The notes under the pieces: model-generated
Database searches by the model: none
What the model was told of the DNA's origin: nothing
The model's input: the letters and a program-made list of their open reading frames with translations, nothing else
Position numbers and translations under genes: made by a program
Part shown: piece after piece, positions 1 to 13,931 of the stretch
How positions within the stretch are numbered: the stretch's first letter is position 1
Layout of the letters: every line of letters starts with the position of its first letter
Assembly: GCF_000203795.2 (NCBI RefSeq)
Contig: NW_006281099.1
Span: 732,690-796,689 of the forward strand
Source of the DNA: Batrachochytrium dendrobatidis JAM81
Lineage: Eukaryota > Chytridiomycota > Chytridiomycetes > Rhizophydiales
Reading direction: 5' to 3'
DNA: 64,000 nucleotides

Positions 1-2
1 AA

Positions 3-2399
3 GCTGTTGCGGTATATCAATCTGCGTTAAGTTCTAATCCAAATCAAAGTATTCTTGCTTGTAAAATTGGTAAAGCGCTGATCAAAACGCATGACTATTC
101 ACGGGTTAGTGGTCATGCATGCTCTTGGAGAAATGGCTGTAATGGGCAAACAAACTTTGGTGTCCATTGTGACTTATTTTGTGCTAACATTGGATAAATG
201 TATAGGCTATTGCATACTATGAATCTGCTTTAGAAAACAATCCAGATATTACATTTTCACTGCAGTTTGACATTGCAGAACTTTTTATGAAGTTAAAACG
301 TTTCGAAGATGCAGAAAAATTGATTACAGAAGCGCTGGCACACCCAGTAGGTCAGTTTATTTTTAACTCGAATTATATTTTGTAGATTTCCATATTTTAA
401 ATGGTTTAGTAACTTTTCAAATTTTGAATCAGACAACGAGCCGGGTGTTCTTGCAATGTATGGAAAACTACATATGTTGTTGGCACAAATATTCAAACAA
501 ACTGCCAAGCCAGATCAGGCATTTTCTTCTTACATGAGTGCACAAGATATTTATAGCAGGTAAAATTTACAGCCCATTCAACTCTTTATACTAAATTGAA
601 TCAGATAGTAATCTGCAATGGCATTTAATAAAACACAGGTTAATTTCACAAGGAGTTGCAGTGGATGCGAATGAAGCTAAATGTCTGTTGGCTGATGTTT
701 GCTATGAACTGGCCGAGATTTCACAATTTAATATAAAGGATTCGGATCGAGCCATTTCTTTTTACAACGAGGCAATTCAGCATCACACATCACATAAAAA
801 GGTGATTTTTGGCATGATTTCTATACGCTGCATTCTACCATGATTGATTTTAGATTTAAAAGGCCAGTTTATGACAATTTTAACTAATTTTTAAAAACAA
901 TATAATTTGAACAGGCTGCAATTGCATTGGCCAGACTGTATATCCGTAAAAACGATTTAACAGAAGCTCAAAGACAACTTACCACGATGATGAAAAATGA
1001 CATTGCTTTAGATGATGCCACGTTCATGATGAGTGAAACCATGTTTTTAAAAGGGTTGTATCAGCAAGCGATTTTCCACCTTCGTCAATTACTGGATAAA
1101 AACCCTCTGCACTTTGAAGCTCTTGCTCAGTTTATTGAACTGTCGCGACGTAATGCAAGTATGGATGAGATAGAAGGATTACTCATTTCTGCCGAACATC
1201 AATCCAAAAAAACTGCAATAAGCCCAGGATTTCATTACTGCCGCGGTCTATACTTTCGGTAAGATTATTGTTTAAAATTATGATAGTTGGAAATGGATAG
1301 CAGTTTTAATGCAATACCTATAGATACAAGTGCAATATGAACGAAGCATTGCAAGAATTTACAGTATGTCGTCGGGATACTCAATGGGGAGAGCGATCAC
1401 TACATCATCTCATTGAAATATTTTTAAATCCAGACAATGAGACTATTGGAGGAAGTGCAATGGATAATGGTCAAGATTTAAACAGTTCAAAGGCTGATGA
1501 TACTCGGCAAAACACGGATTCACTCAGTATGATGACGGTTGAAAAGCTTGTCAATGTAATTATATGATGACAGGAATGTTTTTTCCAAGCCAATACTCTA
1601 ACATGTTGGGTGTGTTGGTGATATTTAGGAACTGCCACAATCGGACAAGTCACTTCGTACTCGCGTTATCGAGTGTCAACTGTTGATGGCAAGCAAAGAA
1701 AAGGCATCCATTGAGAAAGCAATTCATATCATGATGGAGATTTTGAATATAGAAAGAGAATATATTCCAGCAATATATGTAAGTTTGACAGTATTGTTCA
1801 AATATGGTCTGTAGTAGTGCTGATAAAATGGAAATTTAATTTTGGGATTGCATTAGGGCACATCTGTTGGATTTATGCTTCTCAAACAACCACCTCGAGC
1901 ACGAAACCAGCTCAAGCGCATAGCCAAGATGGAATGGACGATCGAGTATGGGGATGATCTAGAACGATGCTGGTTGCTTTTATCAGATATATATATTCAG
2001 GTATGACACGATATATTTTAATGCATCAGTAGTCAGATGTGCAGCGATTTAAATGATTGTATATGAATGCAGGGAGGTAAATACGATCTAGCAACCGAGT
2101 TATTGAAAAAGGTGATTACACATAACAAGTCTAGCGGGAAAGCATATGAATATCTAGGATATATAATGGAAAAGGAAGCATCGTACAAGGACGCAGCGGA
2201 GCATTATCACCAAGCATGGAAGCTGGAGAATGAGACGAGTGCAGGAATAGGATTTAAACTAGCATTCAATTATTTAAAAGCAAAACGATACGTAGATGCG
2301 ATAGATGTGTGCCACAAGGTTCTCAAGCAAGTGCCAGATTATCCAAAGATTGAAAAGGAAATTCTACACAAGGCACGCAGCAATCTAAGATATTTATAA
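3..2399 (+). CDS. IFT139: IFT139/TTC21B intraflagellar transport protein, 3' part (5' end outside window)
   Basis: C-terminal part of the TPR-rich subunit of the IFT-A complex, which drives retrograde transport inside the flagellum. Exons read by phase: 3-104, 206-about 354, about 386-559, 639-801, 915-1258, 1324-1555, 1629-1778, 1857-2000 and 2073-2399 (stop TAA). The 354/386 junction is the weakest, because no canonical donor fits the phase; GTTTAT at 355 does. Diagnostic stretches are [23 protein letters not shown] (near-invariant in TTC21B) and the C-terminal [12 protein letters not shown]...[13 protein letters not shown]...[11 protein letters not shown]. Repeated TPR-like helix pairs run throughout. 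The gene enters from the left edge, so the N-terminal TPRs are missing here only because of the window. Presence of this gene argues for a flagellated zoospore stage. Family assignment is confident from remembered conservation; exon ends are inferred. Confidence 0.9.
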
Positions 2400-2518
2400 A
2401 ATAATAAAACGTGGATTTGGTGTCGAGTCAAGTTACCCACCGAGTCAAGTGAATTTCTTTTGGTTGGGTTTGCTGGGAGTAGGATCATCCACTCACTAAC
2501 AACTACTTCCAACGGTTT

Positions 2519-5500
2519 ATGGAACCCAGTGTTGCTGCTGATTCCTCTTGCTACAGCCAGCACTCATTTTCTGATTTTTATTCTGACTGCAGGATGGCCA
2601 ACGATGCATCGTCTGTCAAGGATACTGTCGTATCTGCATCATCTGTCAAGGATACTGCCGTATCTGCGTCATCTGTCAAAGATATTGTCATGTCTGCACC
2701 CTTCAAGGAGAATGTCATATCTGAATCACTCCAAGATGATGCCGCATCTTCACCATTCAAGCATACTGCCGAGTCTGCAGATACGGCAGTAACCTGCAGT
2801 TCTGCTCCTGTTCCTCCACCACTTTCTCTCTCCATTACAGTCGATGTGCTCTCGGATGCTCCCGACAATCATCAGATTTGGTCGCCAACTCCACCGCCAT
2901 CTCCAGGTAATCGTTGGCTTCTCGCCACTACCAGTGATAATACAAGGTATGGTTTGCACTTTATAACTGTCATGACTTGTGTTGACCTGTCAAGACTGGC
3001 CAAATGGCCATGTGGTTGACTAGAAACCTGTGTGAACAGAACTGCTTTTCTAATCGCACTGGCTTGTTACTACTATAGCAAGCCCGATTCTACTCATGGC
3101 ATTGATACCAACAAGCCGTTGCATTCTGCTTCTTTGACAGCCGAGTGTACTGACAACGATCCATCTCAACAGTCGCTGCCGGACATGTTGTCGACGGTCT
3201 CGAGTCTTGATGCTTTGTCCGGTAATGACGGTGTGCAAAGCGTTGCAGATAACAATGTGTTCTCTTTGACAAAGCCGGACAGATCTGCGCTCAGCAGACA
3301 TGTCGGTAGTGTCAAGGATGGTGTGAGTTTGGGCTCTCAGACCGGTGGTTCAACAGTCACTGCGATGGACAAGACTCAAGGTTTGCCTCACTGGCCACGA
3401 TCTGCTAGCTTGCCTACAGCTCCCAACACACCTGGTCCCATCAAGATACCACCAGCATGGCAGACTGTCGCTCATCAGAATCTGCAAGTCTCGATGGGCA
3501 GTGGAAAGTCTCTTGATCTGGGCAGCCACGCATCTGTCGAGCAATGGTCTGATCAACCCACTCCGCCATTGCAATCGCAATACCACGTGCAGTATAGATC
3601 TGCTGCTGATCTCAGCTCGCATTCTTTGCTGCCGTCTTCAACTGTTGCTGCTGCTCGACGTACAGATGGCGCTCATGTTGCTTTAGAGGGAAAGTTTGAG
3701 AGTGCATTCGCATTTGCTAGACACAACACTGGCCGCCATTTGACTGGCAGCAATATCGCCAATCTCGCCATCACTGGCGCTAATATGAATACCAATCCTC
3801 GCGTCCAAACGACGCTGCATCGCCAGACTTCTTCTCCTAGTTTATCCTGGAGATCTGGTTCGGCTGCATCTACACAGCAGATCAATCATTTTCAACCAGA
3901 AACATCCTATCAACAGCAGCTCACTCCAATGGTCAATCGTCTACACCATGCCTCTTCTCATGACCATCTTTCTACTAGTACTCTTCAAGTTACAGACTTG
4001 CCTTCTCAATTGACTGCTTCCTCTTTGACATCGTTCATGTCACACGTTCCTGCTAATTGGGGAGCGCAAGAACAAAAGACGCCATCATCCTCAACCTACA
4101 TCACCCATCCAAACGCGTCACCTTCTAGTGAATTGAGATCTTGCGAACAACCTTGGATTTCTGAAATGCCTGCTGCGTCCAATGCCATGATGCCGGCATT
4201 TGGCACGCATTCATGGCAAAAATCTACTCGTCCATCCCATATACGTTCCTCTAGTTCTGGATGGGGTTCATCGTCTGATGATCAAAATTACAAGCGTGGG
4301 AACTCTTTACCCATGTCCACTAATGGCTCGGCTACTCCCTATATGAATTGGCAACAGATTGAAAATATCCAGCAACCAAAGCAAGTGCAACAGGCAATTT
4401 CTCAGCATTATAAACAACAATCATTTGGCTCTTCTGCTTGGGATTCGTCTATCCCATCTCAGGGATATAACGAACTACATCAGATGCCATCAATCACTGT
4501 GGCTGCCGGATGGGGTGTTTCTCCCCAGTTATTGAATTCTGCTGGTCTTTCCGATCAAGTTCATCCTAGTGTAGGCTATTCTACTCGTGACGATTTGACT
4601 ATGAATCGCACTACCAAATGGATTAGACCTGCTCAACAGACTTTGCCTCATTCTACCCATACTCCAACTCAGTCCTCACTGGCATCCTCCAATGTTAATT
4701 GCGCTTCTACACTGGGGGTGCAGTTTCCAACAGCCCAGCAGCAATTATCATCGCCCACGGCTCATGGAAATATTCGCCGTGTTAAATCTGCCGCAGTATT
4801 GTCCGACTTGGCCTCGGCTCGCAATATCAATCAACAACAGCAATCACTTCGTCGTCCTCCAAGCGATTATCTGCAATCACGTCTTGCAGATCGTATCATT
4901 CAACAGCGTTTTCCCGACGATTTACGTCGAAATAGTTTTACTCACGGTGTTACTTGTAACAACACGGTTGGCCACGGCATTCAAAATGCTGGTTCAGCCA
5001 CTATTACTCCTAGAGTATCTCTAAATCGCGTACCTGTTCGTACAGTCGATGAATTGAATCGTCTTTCGCAGGCTACTAGTCCGGTCCTTCACTCTATACC
5101 ACTCACTTTTGCTGGAGCTCTACCGAGCACTATAGCTACTACTTCTGCTACCATTTCCACTGGAATGGATTCTACAACTCAGTTTCAAAGCGCTCTGCGT
5201 CGTCCTCGTTCTTCCCGTTCCATTACAAATGGAAAGCCTTTGCTTATTGGAGAGCCCATTGGTATTTTTGTGCGGCGATTTCCCGACTCCACAAAAATAG
5301 TAGATCTTCTTCAAACATTTTCTATATTTGGAGATATTCAGAATGTTGGTATTGATGCCAAAAAAGGGTATGCATTTATTGACTTTGAAAATGCCAAAAG
5401 CGCCCGTGCTGCTATTGATGGGGTGCAAAATACCAAGCTGTTTGCGCAATCAGAGTCGCTAGAAATCATCCCACGCTATGAAAAAACTGGCGTGCCAGAA

Positions 5501-6949
5501 TTTCTATCTACCTCTACAGCACCAACCACTACTGGTGCTGCCACCAGCACTTACTCTGGCCATACCTCTGCTCCAGTTCAGAGATCAGCTCGTCGATCAA
5601 GCAGTTTTGATCGAAACTCGCTTGATGTCAATACATGTAGTCGAACAGTGCATCTTGTCAATTGCCCACACAACATCAATAAACCCGAACTTGATGCTGT
5701 ACTTGCCCCGTTCAACGAAAACAAGCGAATAAAGATTTTACAGCGGTCCAACGAGCGTCGCGCATCTGTTTTTCTTACTTTCCGGACGCCAGAAATTGCT
5801 CGCAAAGCTGCCAACTTTGTGGGTACTCGACCTCGACCTGTATTTCGAGACATGAACGAGCCTGTGGTCATTGAATTTCCTGTCAAGGATGCTGCCATGA
5901 CAGCTGCTGCGGATTCGGCCACTATAAAAAGTGTTAGCATAGCTGCTGCTCATAATGACTCAACAAAGAGCGACTTTAATTCGCGTGGCTTTAAGAAAAG
6001 TCGACGCACTGCTGCTGCCGAGAATCGTACTGTATATGTGCGTCAAGTAGCACCAGAAATTGTGACATTGGAAGAACTCAAAAAAAGCTTTTTCCCTAGC
6101 ACTGCATCGATTGTGTCATGTCATATTCTTCCAAAGAGTGACTCTGCCCTTCCATCGTCTGCATTTGTTGTGTTTGATACTCCACAAGTAGCTGCGGCCG
6201 CAGTCGCTTCCAAGCTGGGTGGATGCACACTCCCTCGCCACAAACGCGTTGATATGCCTTTGGTTCCATGGACGGTAACCGCCGCTGAATTGGAAGAATA
6301 CCTTGCAGATGCTGGCGAGATCAAACAAATGTTGCTTCCATCAGAGTACAGCGCAAATGGCGTATCTACTGCCATGGTCGAGTTTGTGTCTGCAGTGAGT
6401 GCAGCCAAGGCAATCGTTCTTTGTAGAGAGGTGATTCCCAAGTTTGGAACAACAACTATCAAGGCAGACTATTCTTCATCGCTTAAGCCAAGCGAAAGCT
6501 CTGATCAGACATGTGGGGAGAGTATGTCTACTTTTTTTGTTACTAAATCCAACAACGGGTCATCTTGGACTCATGCTGCGCCATCGCCATTTGATCAGCA
6601 TGTCGTAGTGACGCTTGCTGAGCTGGCCACTCATGATACATTTACCAACCTAGAATCTGGATCTGGGTCTGCCTCGGAGGCTATGGCAACATCACTATCT
6701 CATTTTAATGAACTTCAGCAACATGATGCCGTAACTATGGATGAGCTTGTTTCCCATTCTTCTCCTGCAGCCCGTGTTGCCTTTTCTGTCAATGCAACTC
6801 CGTTTAACGGAGTACCATATCCAGAAACTAGCAGAAACGCTACTTTTTTCCCGCAGTCAACTCAAAACGTGGCTGATCAAGATGATCAGGTCGAGGAAAC
6901 CATCATTACTCTTAGTCAACTGTCAGCTCTTGGTGTTGATAGCAAATAG
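2519..6949 (+). CDS. Large RNA-binding protein with three or four C-terminal RRM-like domains
   Basis: Exons 2519-2946 and 3079-6949 give about 1432 residues; the split codon ag|c joins exactly at the GT-AG intron. Residues 1-860 are Ser/Thr/Gln/Asn-rich and look disordered, with a 3 x 10-residue repeat at about 30-59. RRM-like folds follow at about 868-945 (GIFVRRF as RNP2, KGYAFIDFE as RNP1), about 997-1080 (RTVHLVNC / ASVFLTF), about 1124-1190 (RTVYVRQV / SAFVVFD) and a more degenerate one at about 1198-1275. The tail carries three short related motifs, VTLAELATH, VTMDELVSH and ITLSQLSAL. The architecture of a long low-complexity N-terminus plus tandem RRMs resembles fungal Mei2-type or other mRNA-regulatory proteins, but the Mei2 C-terminal RRM signature was not seen, so no name is given. 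It probably binds mRNA; target unknown. Confidence 0.8.
2606..2695 (+). repeat. Three tandem 30-bp coding units
   Basis: Three in-frame 30-bp units at 2606, 2636 and 2666 encode ten-residue repeats of the type ASSVKDTxVS near the N-terminus of the multi-RRM protein. The units differ at a handful of positions, mostly in the last one. Being a multiple of three, copy-number change would not shift the frame. Confidence 0.8.
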
Positions 6950-8647
6950 GCTTTTGGTTTGATGAATGTTGTTTGCTTTTATTCTAAAATTACTGTAGTT
7001 AATCTTTGTTCCGTACCTACGCGATGCATACTATATGTGATTCCTAGAATGTAATCTACTGTAGTCCTATAATACCTTAGATTAAACTGATGTTTTATAC
7101 TACATTCATTTACTCTCAGTCTTACATTCCCAAGTCTTCATTTTTCGGTTTATTCTACTCATCCCTCATTCTTTCTTATCATACCTTGTCTGTCGTATAT
7201 ACCATCCTTTTCGTTTGTTGGTATTTGATTTTTCTACAGTATTCATACAGCAAACATCTACTCTTGTCATATCCTTTTATACACACCCTAGACCGTTACA
7301 TTCATCCCACCTCTTCCCTTTTCTCACTTTTTTCAAGCCATGCCAGCCTGTTATTTTGTTGAGCCTATTTTTCTTTTAAAGCTGCGTGTCTTCAATCATC
7401 ATCTTGTTAGCAGAGCTACTGTATTGCTGTATGAAACGCCTTATAGCTATCTGGTGCTCATTTCATTGTTTTCAAGCTCACGAATTGGATTCAATTGTAG
7501 ATTGCACTCTTCAAATTACGTAGCCTTTTATTTCTTCTTGCACCTTCAATACTCGAGCGAAGATTTATTCTTTTTCCTAGTTGAAAATATACCCCCGATT
7601 ATACTTTTATTTTGCTTTTAGTGGATATGTTGCAAGTCGTATTCTTAGTGTATCGGGTTTCTTTGACTCCATCCACTTTTTGTTTTCATTGCCAACTCGG
7701 AAATCTTCAAATTGAATCTGGAATAAAAATACCAATGAAACCGCCTTTTATTCAAATCACTAATATGGGTAGTCCAAATAATACATTTTGAATGTACAGT
7801 CATATTCACATGAAATGAAGCACTAAATAAGAGTCAGTATAGTAAACAATCAATTCTCACCCAATATGCTGAACAATCGTGTCATTTGGCTTTTGTTGGT
7901 ATCGGTTTTGGCTATCGACCAGTTGGCCGTAAACCGATGGACATCATGTGGTTTATACCCATTGTTTGAGTATGAAAAAGTGGTAAGCAAAAATAGGTTG
8001 GCTTTACAACCGTATTCACGTAAAATAGCATAGGTTTGTTATTGATGCTGTCTGTGATTCATTCGTGTATATATATGGCACCATGGTGTTGTAACCATTG
8101 ATGGTACTTTAAACCTACGCATCTATTTTTGTAATGCACTCTTTATACTAGTGTTCATTTCATGTGTGTCGTCTTCAAACCCTACTCATCAATATGACCT
8201 TGCCAACCCAAACCACTAGTGTTGTCGATATCACCCCACTTTGTTGTATCTGGATACGATTGCAAGATCTAAATCAGCTGTAAATCGATCAATATTGATA
8301 AATCACTTTCCGATTGTATTGTGGATCAAACAGGGGTTGGTTTGATTTGAATCGACGCTTTTGCATGTCATTGGTCAAGAGATGTAGTGTTATGCAAATG
8401 ATTTTCAATTCCAAAACGCACAAGTAATACAGACCATAAATAATAAGATGTGACATTTATTGATAAGGTCGGGCATAGTGACAAAAATGTGTTCCAGTTT
8501 GGTTTGTCCAAACAAAGAAATCAAAAATAAAAGGAAACCGTGCTTACACGAATAAGAAATGAGCGGAAAGATGGTGACAATTATAAAAAATAAAAGCACA
8601 GTGGTCAAGCAAAATAAAATTCTGCCTCCAAGATCAGCCAAAAAAGC
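6950..8647. other. 1.7 kb convergent intergenic region, no supported gene
   Basis: This lies between the stop codons of the multi-RRM gene (+) and the RhoGAP gene (-). Open frames at about 7.1-7.6 kb are T/C-rich with no recognisable domain and look like chance ORFs in a pyrimidine-rich strand. The small frame at 8405-8641 is in the presumed 3' UTR of the RhoGAP gene. Two solitary ends resembling the MITE-like family lie near 7795 and 8002. Nothing else is supported. Confidence 0.6.
7793..8030. repeat. Two partial ends of the MITE-like family
   Basis: TACAGTCATATTCACATGAA at about 7795 and TACAACCGTATTCACG...AAAAT at about 8002 match the terminal inverted repeat of the fuller elements at 29.6, 33.9 and 54.7 kb. 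Both are in the same orientation and no matching right end was seen, so these are probably decayed or nested fragments. Confidence 0.4.
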
Positions 8648-11600
8648 TTATTTAGGATGAGTTGGCTGTGCCCATTCAAGTATCTGCCGCAGCTCAGATG
8701 GTGGCAAGCTCTCCATATCATCAATATACTTTGTTTCGCGCTTTTCGGAATCAGGAGTTTGGGTAGTGTAATCGGAAATACCATTCAATTGCAACTGTAA
8801 TGCAACCATAGGATCTGATGCAGAGTGAAAGCTAGTTGTACTAGTCCGACTATTCTCCAAAAAATACGAAGCAGGCTTGAAGTTGGAAGTGTTGCTTTCT
8901 CCTGGCATCAAATGCGGCTGATTTTGCCATGGAGGCTCAACAAATCCCATGGCATTTGAAGATTCTTGAATTTCTGTGACAGAGGGATGCGCAGGAGTTG
9001 TTTTTGGATATATCATCCCAATGGGAGGCGATAACGACACGTTAGCATTCGTTAATGGTCCTACTAACGATTGATTGCGTGTAGGAGTGGTGACCGGTAC
9101 AAGTGTTTCTAATGGTGGCTTAAAAGGAGATGTTGAAGCGTCTTGTTGAATATTGGGAGCAGATAAATTAGGCTGTCTTTTTGAATACAACCCTTGATAT
9201 GGCACATCCATGTTTGAATCTGTAGAGTGTTTTAGCATTTCCTGTGCTTCGGCACTAGATGCCTTTCGGCGCGGCAATAGAATGGGCAATGCATGTGTAC
9301 TTTCTCGTGGTATGCCCCCAGTCTGATGCTGAGATGTAGGTGTTCCACTTGACGGATGAGGCTGACGCGATGAGTGATGCATGAATGGTGATGCCATAGA
9401 ATATCGATTTGAAACCAGTGGGTTTGACTCGGACTCTTTTGTAGAAACTTGGTTTAGAACAGGAGGTTCCAGTGGTTCTGATCTGGAATCTGTGCGATGA
9501 TGAGTAGAATGACGTGGCTTTTGATAATCTGATGCAGTTTCAGAATGCTCGATTATGGGTTTAGGCTCGCTGATTGAAAAAGACTGTTGCTCAGGTAAAG
9601 GCTTGTTTGATTGAATAGGTGCTGAATCGGTGCTTGATGAGGGCAGATTGTGGCCACGCTCAGGATCGTTCAGACTCCAAGAAAATATATTTTGATATTC
9701 TGCCATCATCAATATCAAAATATTGGCGGGAATTCCCAAAGTAGGTGAAAATACAATGTTGATGTTCTTGACTGACATCTTGTTCACTTCAGAACGTTGA
9801 ACAACCCTGATAAGGTGCCCTAAAACCACTTTTAAAAGAGTGTAATTCGCAATGGGGAGCATTGAAATCAAACGAGTGAGCTCAGTAACACGTGTGCTGC
9901 GATCTGCACAATCAATGAGTTGAAAAAAGTTATTTCGGAGCTCTTTTGTCAAAATCGGCTCTGTAAGCTCACGAAAAAAAAGCTTCAAAACTCCAGCAAT
10001 GGCATGGACATCACTGTATGTTTCAACTTCTTCAAGTAAATTCACATCCCCTTCAGTATCAAAGCGATGCTTCAAATTCTGAATGACTGTCGAGCTTCCA
10101 GAAAGTCGGTACAATCCTTCTTCTTCGTAAGCTGTCAAACAATAAAAAATAATTAGTATATTCGGTAAGACAGTTTTGGCTCAAGGTCAACAAGCCCACC
10201 ATTTCTTGCATCCAAGTATTCGATACAGCGAAAAACAATTGATGGTAATTCCAATCCTTCGTGAATTTTATATGCTGCAATAGCCTCTTGTAGCGAAAAT
10301 CCAAAAACAGGTCTTGTAGTTTTCCCAACCTCTTGACCTAAATAGAAAAACAGTTAAAACATGCAATAAAACTTTATGGAATCGGATAATCAAAAATGTA
10401 CCATGGCTCTTCTTTTTGACCCAATCTTTGAAAATATTTGCTGGCTTTTTCTTTTCTTTGATGACAGGCCCCCGCTGTTGTTGAGCCAGCAATGCGGGTG
10501 AATCCTCAACCAAAGTCTTTGGCCAAGGTTGTTGCATAATGCGCTGGTTTTCGTCTGTAAATGTATTTGCTCCGCGAGGTAAACTAGTTGTTGGCTCAGA
10601 AGCTACAGGTGAAGCTGGGGATGAGCTTTTATTTAAATGTCCAGTATTTGGAACACCCATAAAGGGACTCATCTTTGACACCCGTCTGTTTACCCCAAGA
10701 CCAAGGGGGGTGGAGCGATATGGCTTGAGATCGTGTGATTTTGCAGGTAAAGGTGGACCCGGTGTATGTAGCAGTTGCGCGCCTGTTCCGCTAGCCTGTA
10801 ACTCGGATTGAGCCGATGAATTTGGTTTTTGGTTTAAATCATTCCTTGGTGGAATAACTGTTTCGGGGAAATTTACAACCGGTAATCTCTCAATAAAAGG
10901 TGCATGAGGTTTAAATTCAGAACTATTCGCAAAATCATCAGATGTAGGTGGCAGCGGTTGAGTCAAGACTCCATTATGCAAAGAAAGAGCCGAAGTTCCA
11001 GAAATAAAATTATTAGGAGCGTTTGGATGAGTGCCAGCCACATTTTCAGAAAGACCGGATCCCATATGCGGTGGTATATAAGCCTGGTGAGATTCTAGAT
11101 TACGAGGTGTTGATGTTTGCCGTGCAGCGTGCTGACTCTTGGCTATACCTGTAGATGATTGAAAAGAATCGGCCAGCATTCCATTTACTGCATAACCACT
11201 ACTAGGATCAAAATTGTTTGGTAAATTTGATTGCAAAAATTGCTGGTGCAAATGGGATTGATCTACCAATAACTGTGGGTTTTGTGGATTTACTCTAAGA
11301 CTCGCCAACTTGGTTGCTTCATATGTAGATGATAAAGGTCCAACCAGTCCATTATTACTGTGCTGTCGAGCTGGAATCGCTGAGTTTGGTATCATATTTT
11401 TCAATGGATCCCGAAATGGAAGTAGTACATTCATACTGCGTAGTTCACGAGCAGTCAGTTGGTCATCAGGTCGCATAATTAAAATTTGACCAGAAAGACA
11501 AAGTACCCAGTCATCACGCTCATACTCGCTATCCGCAAAAAGTAAATGCTTACACTCCAACTTTGCATCTGGAAGCCCATCAGGACCAATAGAAGGTGGT

Positions 11601-13699
11601 GCACTATCTGGAGAAAACATAGCCTTTTTGTACTCTCCCAGTACAAGCCCAAACCGATCCATTTCGTTTGGTACACTTCTAGAAACATAGCAGTATCGTA
11701 AATTGATGGTTCCAATCTGTTCACGGTCCTTGGATTCGGAATAGCACAAATTAACTCCACTCGGATCAATTAGAAAGAACCTAGATTTCCACCCACCAAA
11801 GCTTTTACCCTTTTTGTAAAGACTTCCCGCTTTGAGATATTTTTGTATCAAGCGTTTATCTGCAATGGGGGAATCTACAATATTTGTGCACAAAAACTCG
11901 ACAAAATCGGGATGTTCACTGCACAGAGACTTGAGATGAGAAAGGTACATTTCAATCACCATGCATCTTTGATCCTCTTTGGATGCAGGGGCAAGAGGGC
12001 TAAAAACTGGCTTTTCAGGAGCTTTACCAATACTCATGACCATGCTACGAGACTGGTTGTTTTTGAGCTTGGTTTCTAGCGTTATAAAATCCGCATAGAG
12101 TTTTCCAATGTACCACTGGCTTCCGGCAAGTGTATCCGAGACTAAGATAATAAATGTGACAACTTCACGGCCACGTACACTGACATGGATCTTGGAGCAG
12201 ACAACCTGGATCGTGATATTGGAAAGGGATGTGAATTTGTCAATCCTTCTATCTGATGTAGTGATGTGGTGATCATCAAAATCAATGCTTCCCATTTCCT
12301 TTGGATCGTAGATTCGGGTTGGCATTTGACCGCTATTCTCACTGGGACCAATAGAATTGGACGATAAGTCTGGTACTGAAGTAGATTTGGGGTTTTGTAC
12401 AGCACCACCAACAGACATGCCAAATGCATTTGTGGAGTTGCTTGCTTGATTATTTGATGAAAATGTATTGACAGGAGCCATCCCTCCATCAACCGATCCG
12501 ATATTGGAAGATGATGCAGAACGAGGAGTAGCTTTTAAATTTTTGTTTGATGGTCTTTCGGATGAACTTTGCACGGAAGTATTTCCACTACCCATGCCAC
12601 TTATAAATCGATTTGACAAGACAGCCTCAGACTCGAAATCAGTCGATTGCACAGGAATACCAATAATTGATGGCGATGTGTTGGACCGTGGTCTGTTAGC
12701 AGAGCTTATAGCACTAGTGGTAGACGATCCGTAATCTGCATTCATTTCATCAGATAAAGGCTGGCCAGATTTTGAAAAATAGGCAGCAGATACGGTGGTG
12801 GATAATGATGGAGTTGAACTCTTTGCACCTCTAGGTAATGACGACGTGCGACTTCCACATTCAACAGCATTGGGTTTAGATTGAACCACAGACAATTCAT
12901 GTTCAGACCGAGTCACTGTATCAGACTCTGCAAGAAAATCCGGTGCTGCTCGATCACTGCTACCAGCCATATTACTCAATGAATGGCGAGGATTAGTGGT
13001 AGGAACTAAAACATCGTTTGAATGGAGATTAGCAGTGGCATGAGGGATTTGGGGTTTTGTAGTTTCATCTGGAATAACGCTTGACATGGAGATGGCTAAC
13101 GGTGCTGTCGATTCTGAAGCATCAGCAATAGGAATATCCTTGAATGGAGTCAGTGGCAGTTTATGTAAAAGAACAGCATCTAGCATGTTGGCAGTATTGG
13201 AATGGCCGTCATTGATTGTAGTAGCGAATACAGTATCCATGGGCTGAGATGAAACCCCAGCTAATGAAGTGGGTATTGTTAGTGTAGCAAATGATGGATC
13301 TGGAAGTTGAGTATTACTCCCAGTAGCATTCAATTGAGCTTGAAGGTTGGTCATGATGGTTCGCTGTCGTTCAATAATAGTCCACAGCTGCTCATTCTGC
13401 ACTCGCAGCAAATCTCGCTCTGCCACGACCGTTTCTAAAACAGAAACAGGAACCTGCATGCCACTCATCTGAGGGATGGATGTTTGATGAGAGTTTTTGT
13501 AATGAGGCTGATTAAGAACTGCAGAATCGTTTTTAGTAAATGAAGGGGCGTTTACAGTTGCTGCATGAGCATCTGCCTTGTGTTGAGTGTATTTTCCAGA
13601 AGTTTCAGAGTTAACAGAAATAAATCCATCAGGAGCATTTATCGTTGCAGTGGTTTCAGCAGATACCCCACCATCACCCACTTTCCCTAACTGGTTCAT
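8648..13699 (-). CDS. BEM3: PX-PH-RhoGAP protein (Bem3-like Rho/Cdc42 GTPase-activating protein)
   Basis: Exons 13699-10402, 10337-10200 and 10131-8648 (reverse strand) join in phase to about 1639 residues. The start is the first in-frame ATG (MNQLGKVG). A short coiled coil lies at about 85-128. A phosphoinositide-binding PX domain lies at about 488-605 (WYIGKLYADF, ending PIADKRLIQKYL), a PH domain at about 620-735 (KKGKSFGGWKSRFF ... DDWVLCLS), and RhoGAP at about 1106-1290. The arginine finger falls in EEGLYRLSGSS, just after the third exon junction, and a later helix reads NINIVFSPTLGIP. This domain order and the spacing of PX directly before PH match yeast Bem3, which stimulates GTP hydrolysis by Cdc42 at polarity sites. 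The regions between domains and the 350-residue tail are Ser/Pro-rich. Domain identity is clear; orthology to Bem3 rather than another PX-PH-GAP is inferred. Confidence 0.9.
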
Positions 13700-13931
13700 A
13701 ACTACAATTTGGTAGTTGAGCAAAGTGCCGCGTCGTTGAAATATGAATTGAATTTACTTATTGCAGACCAGTTTATACACATTTATCAATGAACAGCGAT
13801 GCAGGAAGTCAGCATGGAATACACAAGTTGTAACCCATGAATTCCAAAAAGTTTATTTGAATAAGAGTTGGACCAATGCAGCCAGTGAAAAAGTAGAATC
13901 AAGTCGCATCTAAAAAGTGATATTTAAGCTC

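Noticed and set aside
7090..7621. Two plus-strand open frames of about 90 codons
   Set aside because: T/C-rich composition gives Phe/Leu/Ser-rich peptides with no recognisable feature; probably chance ORFs in a 3' flank.
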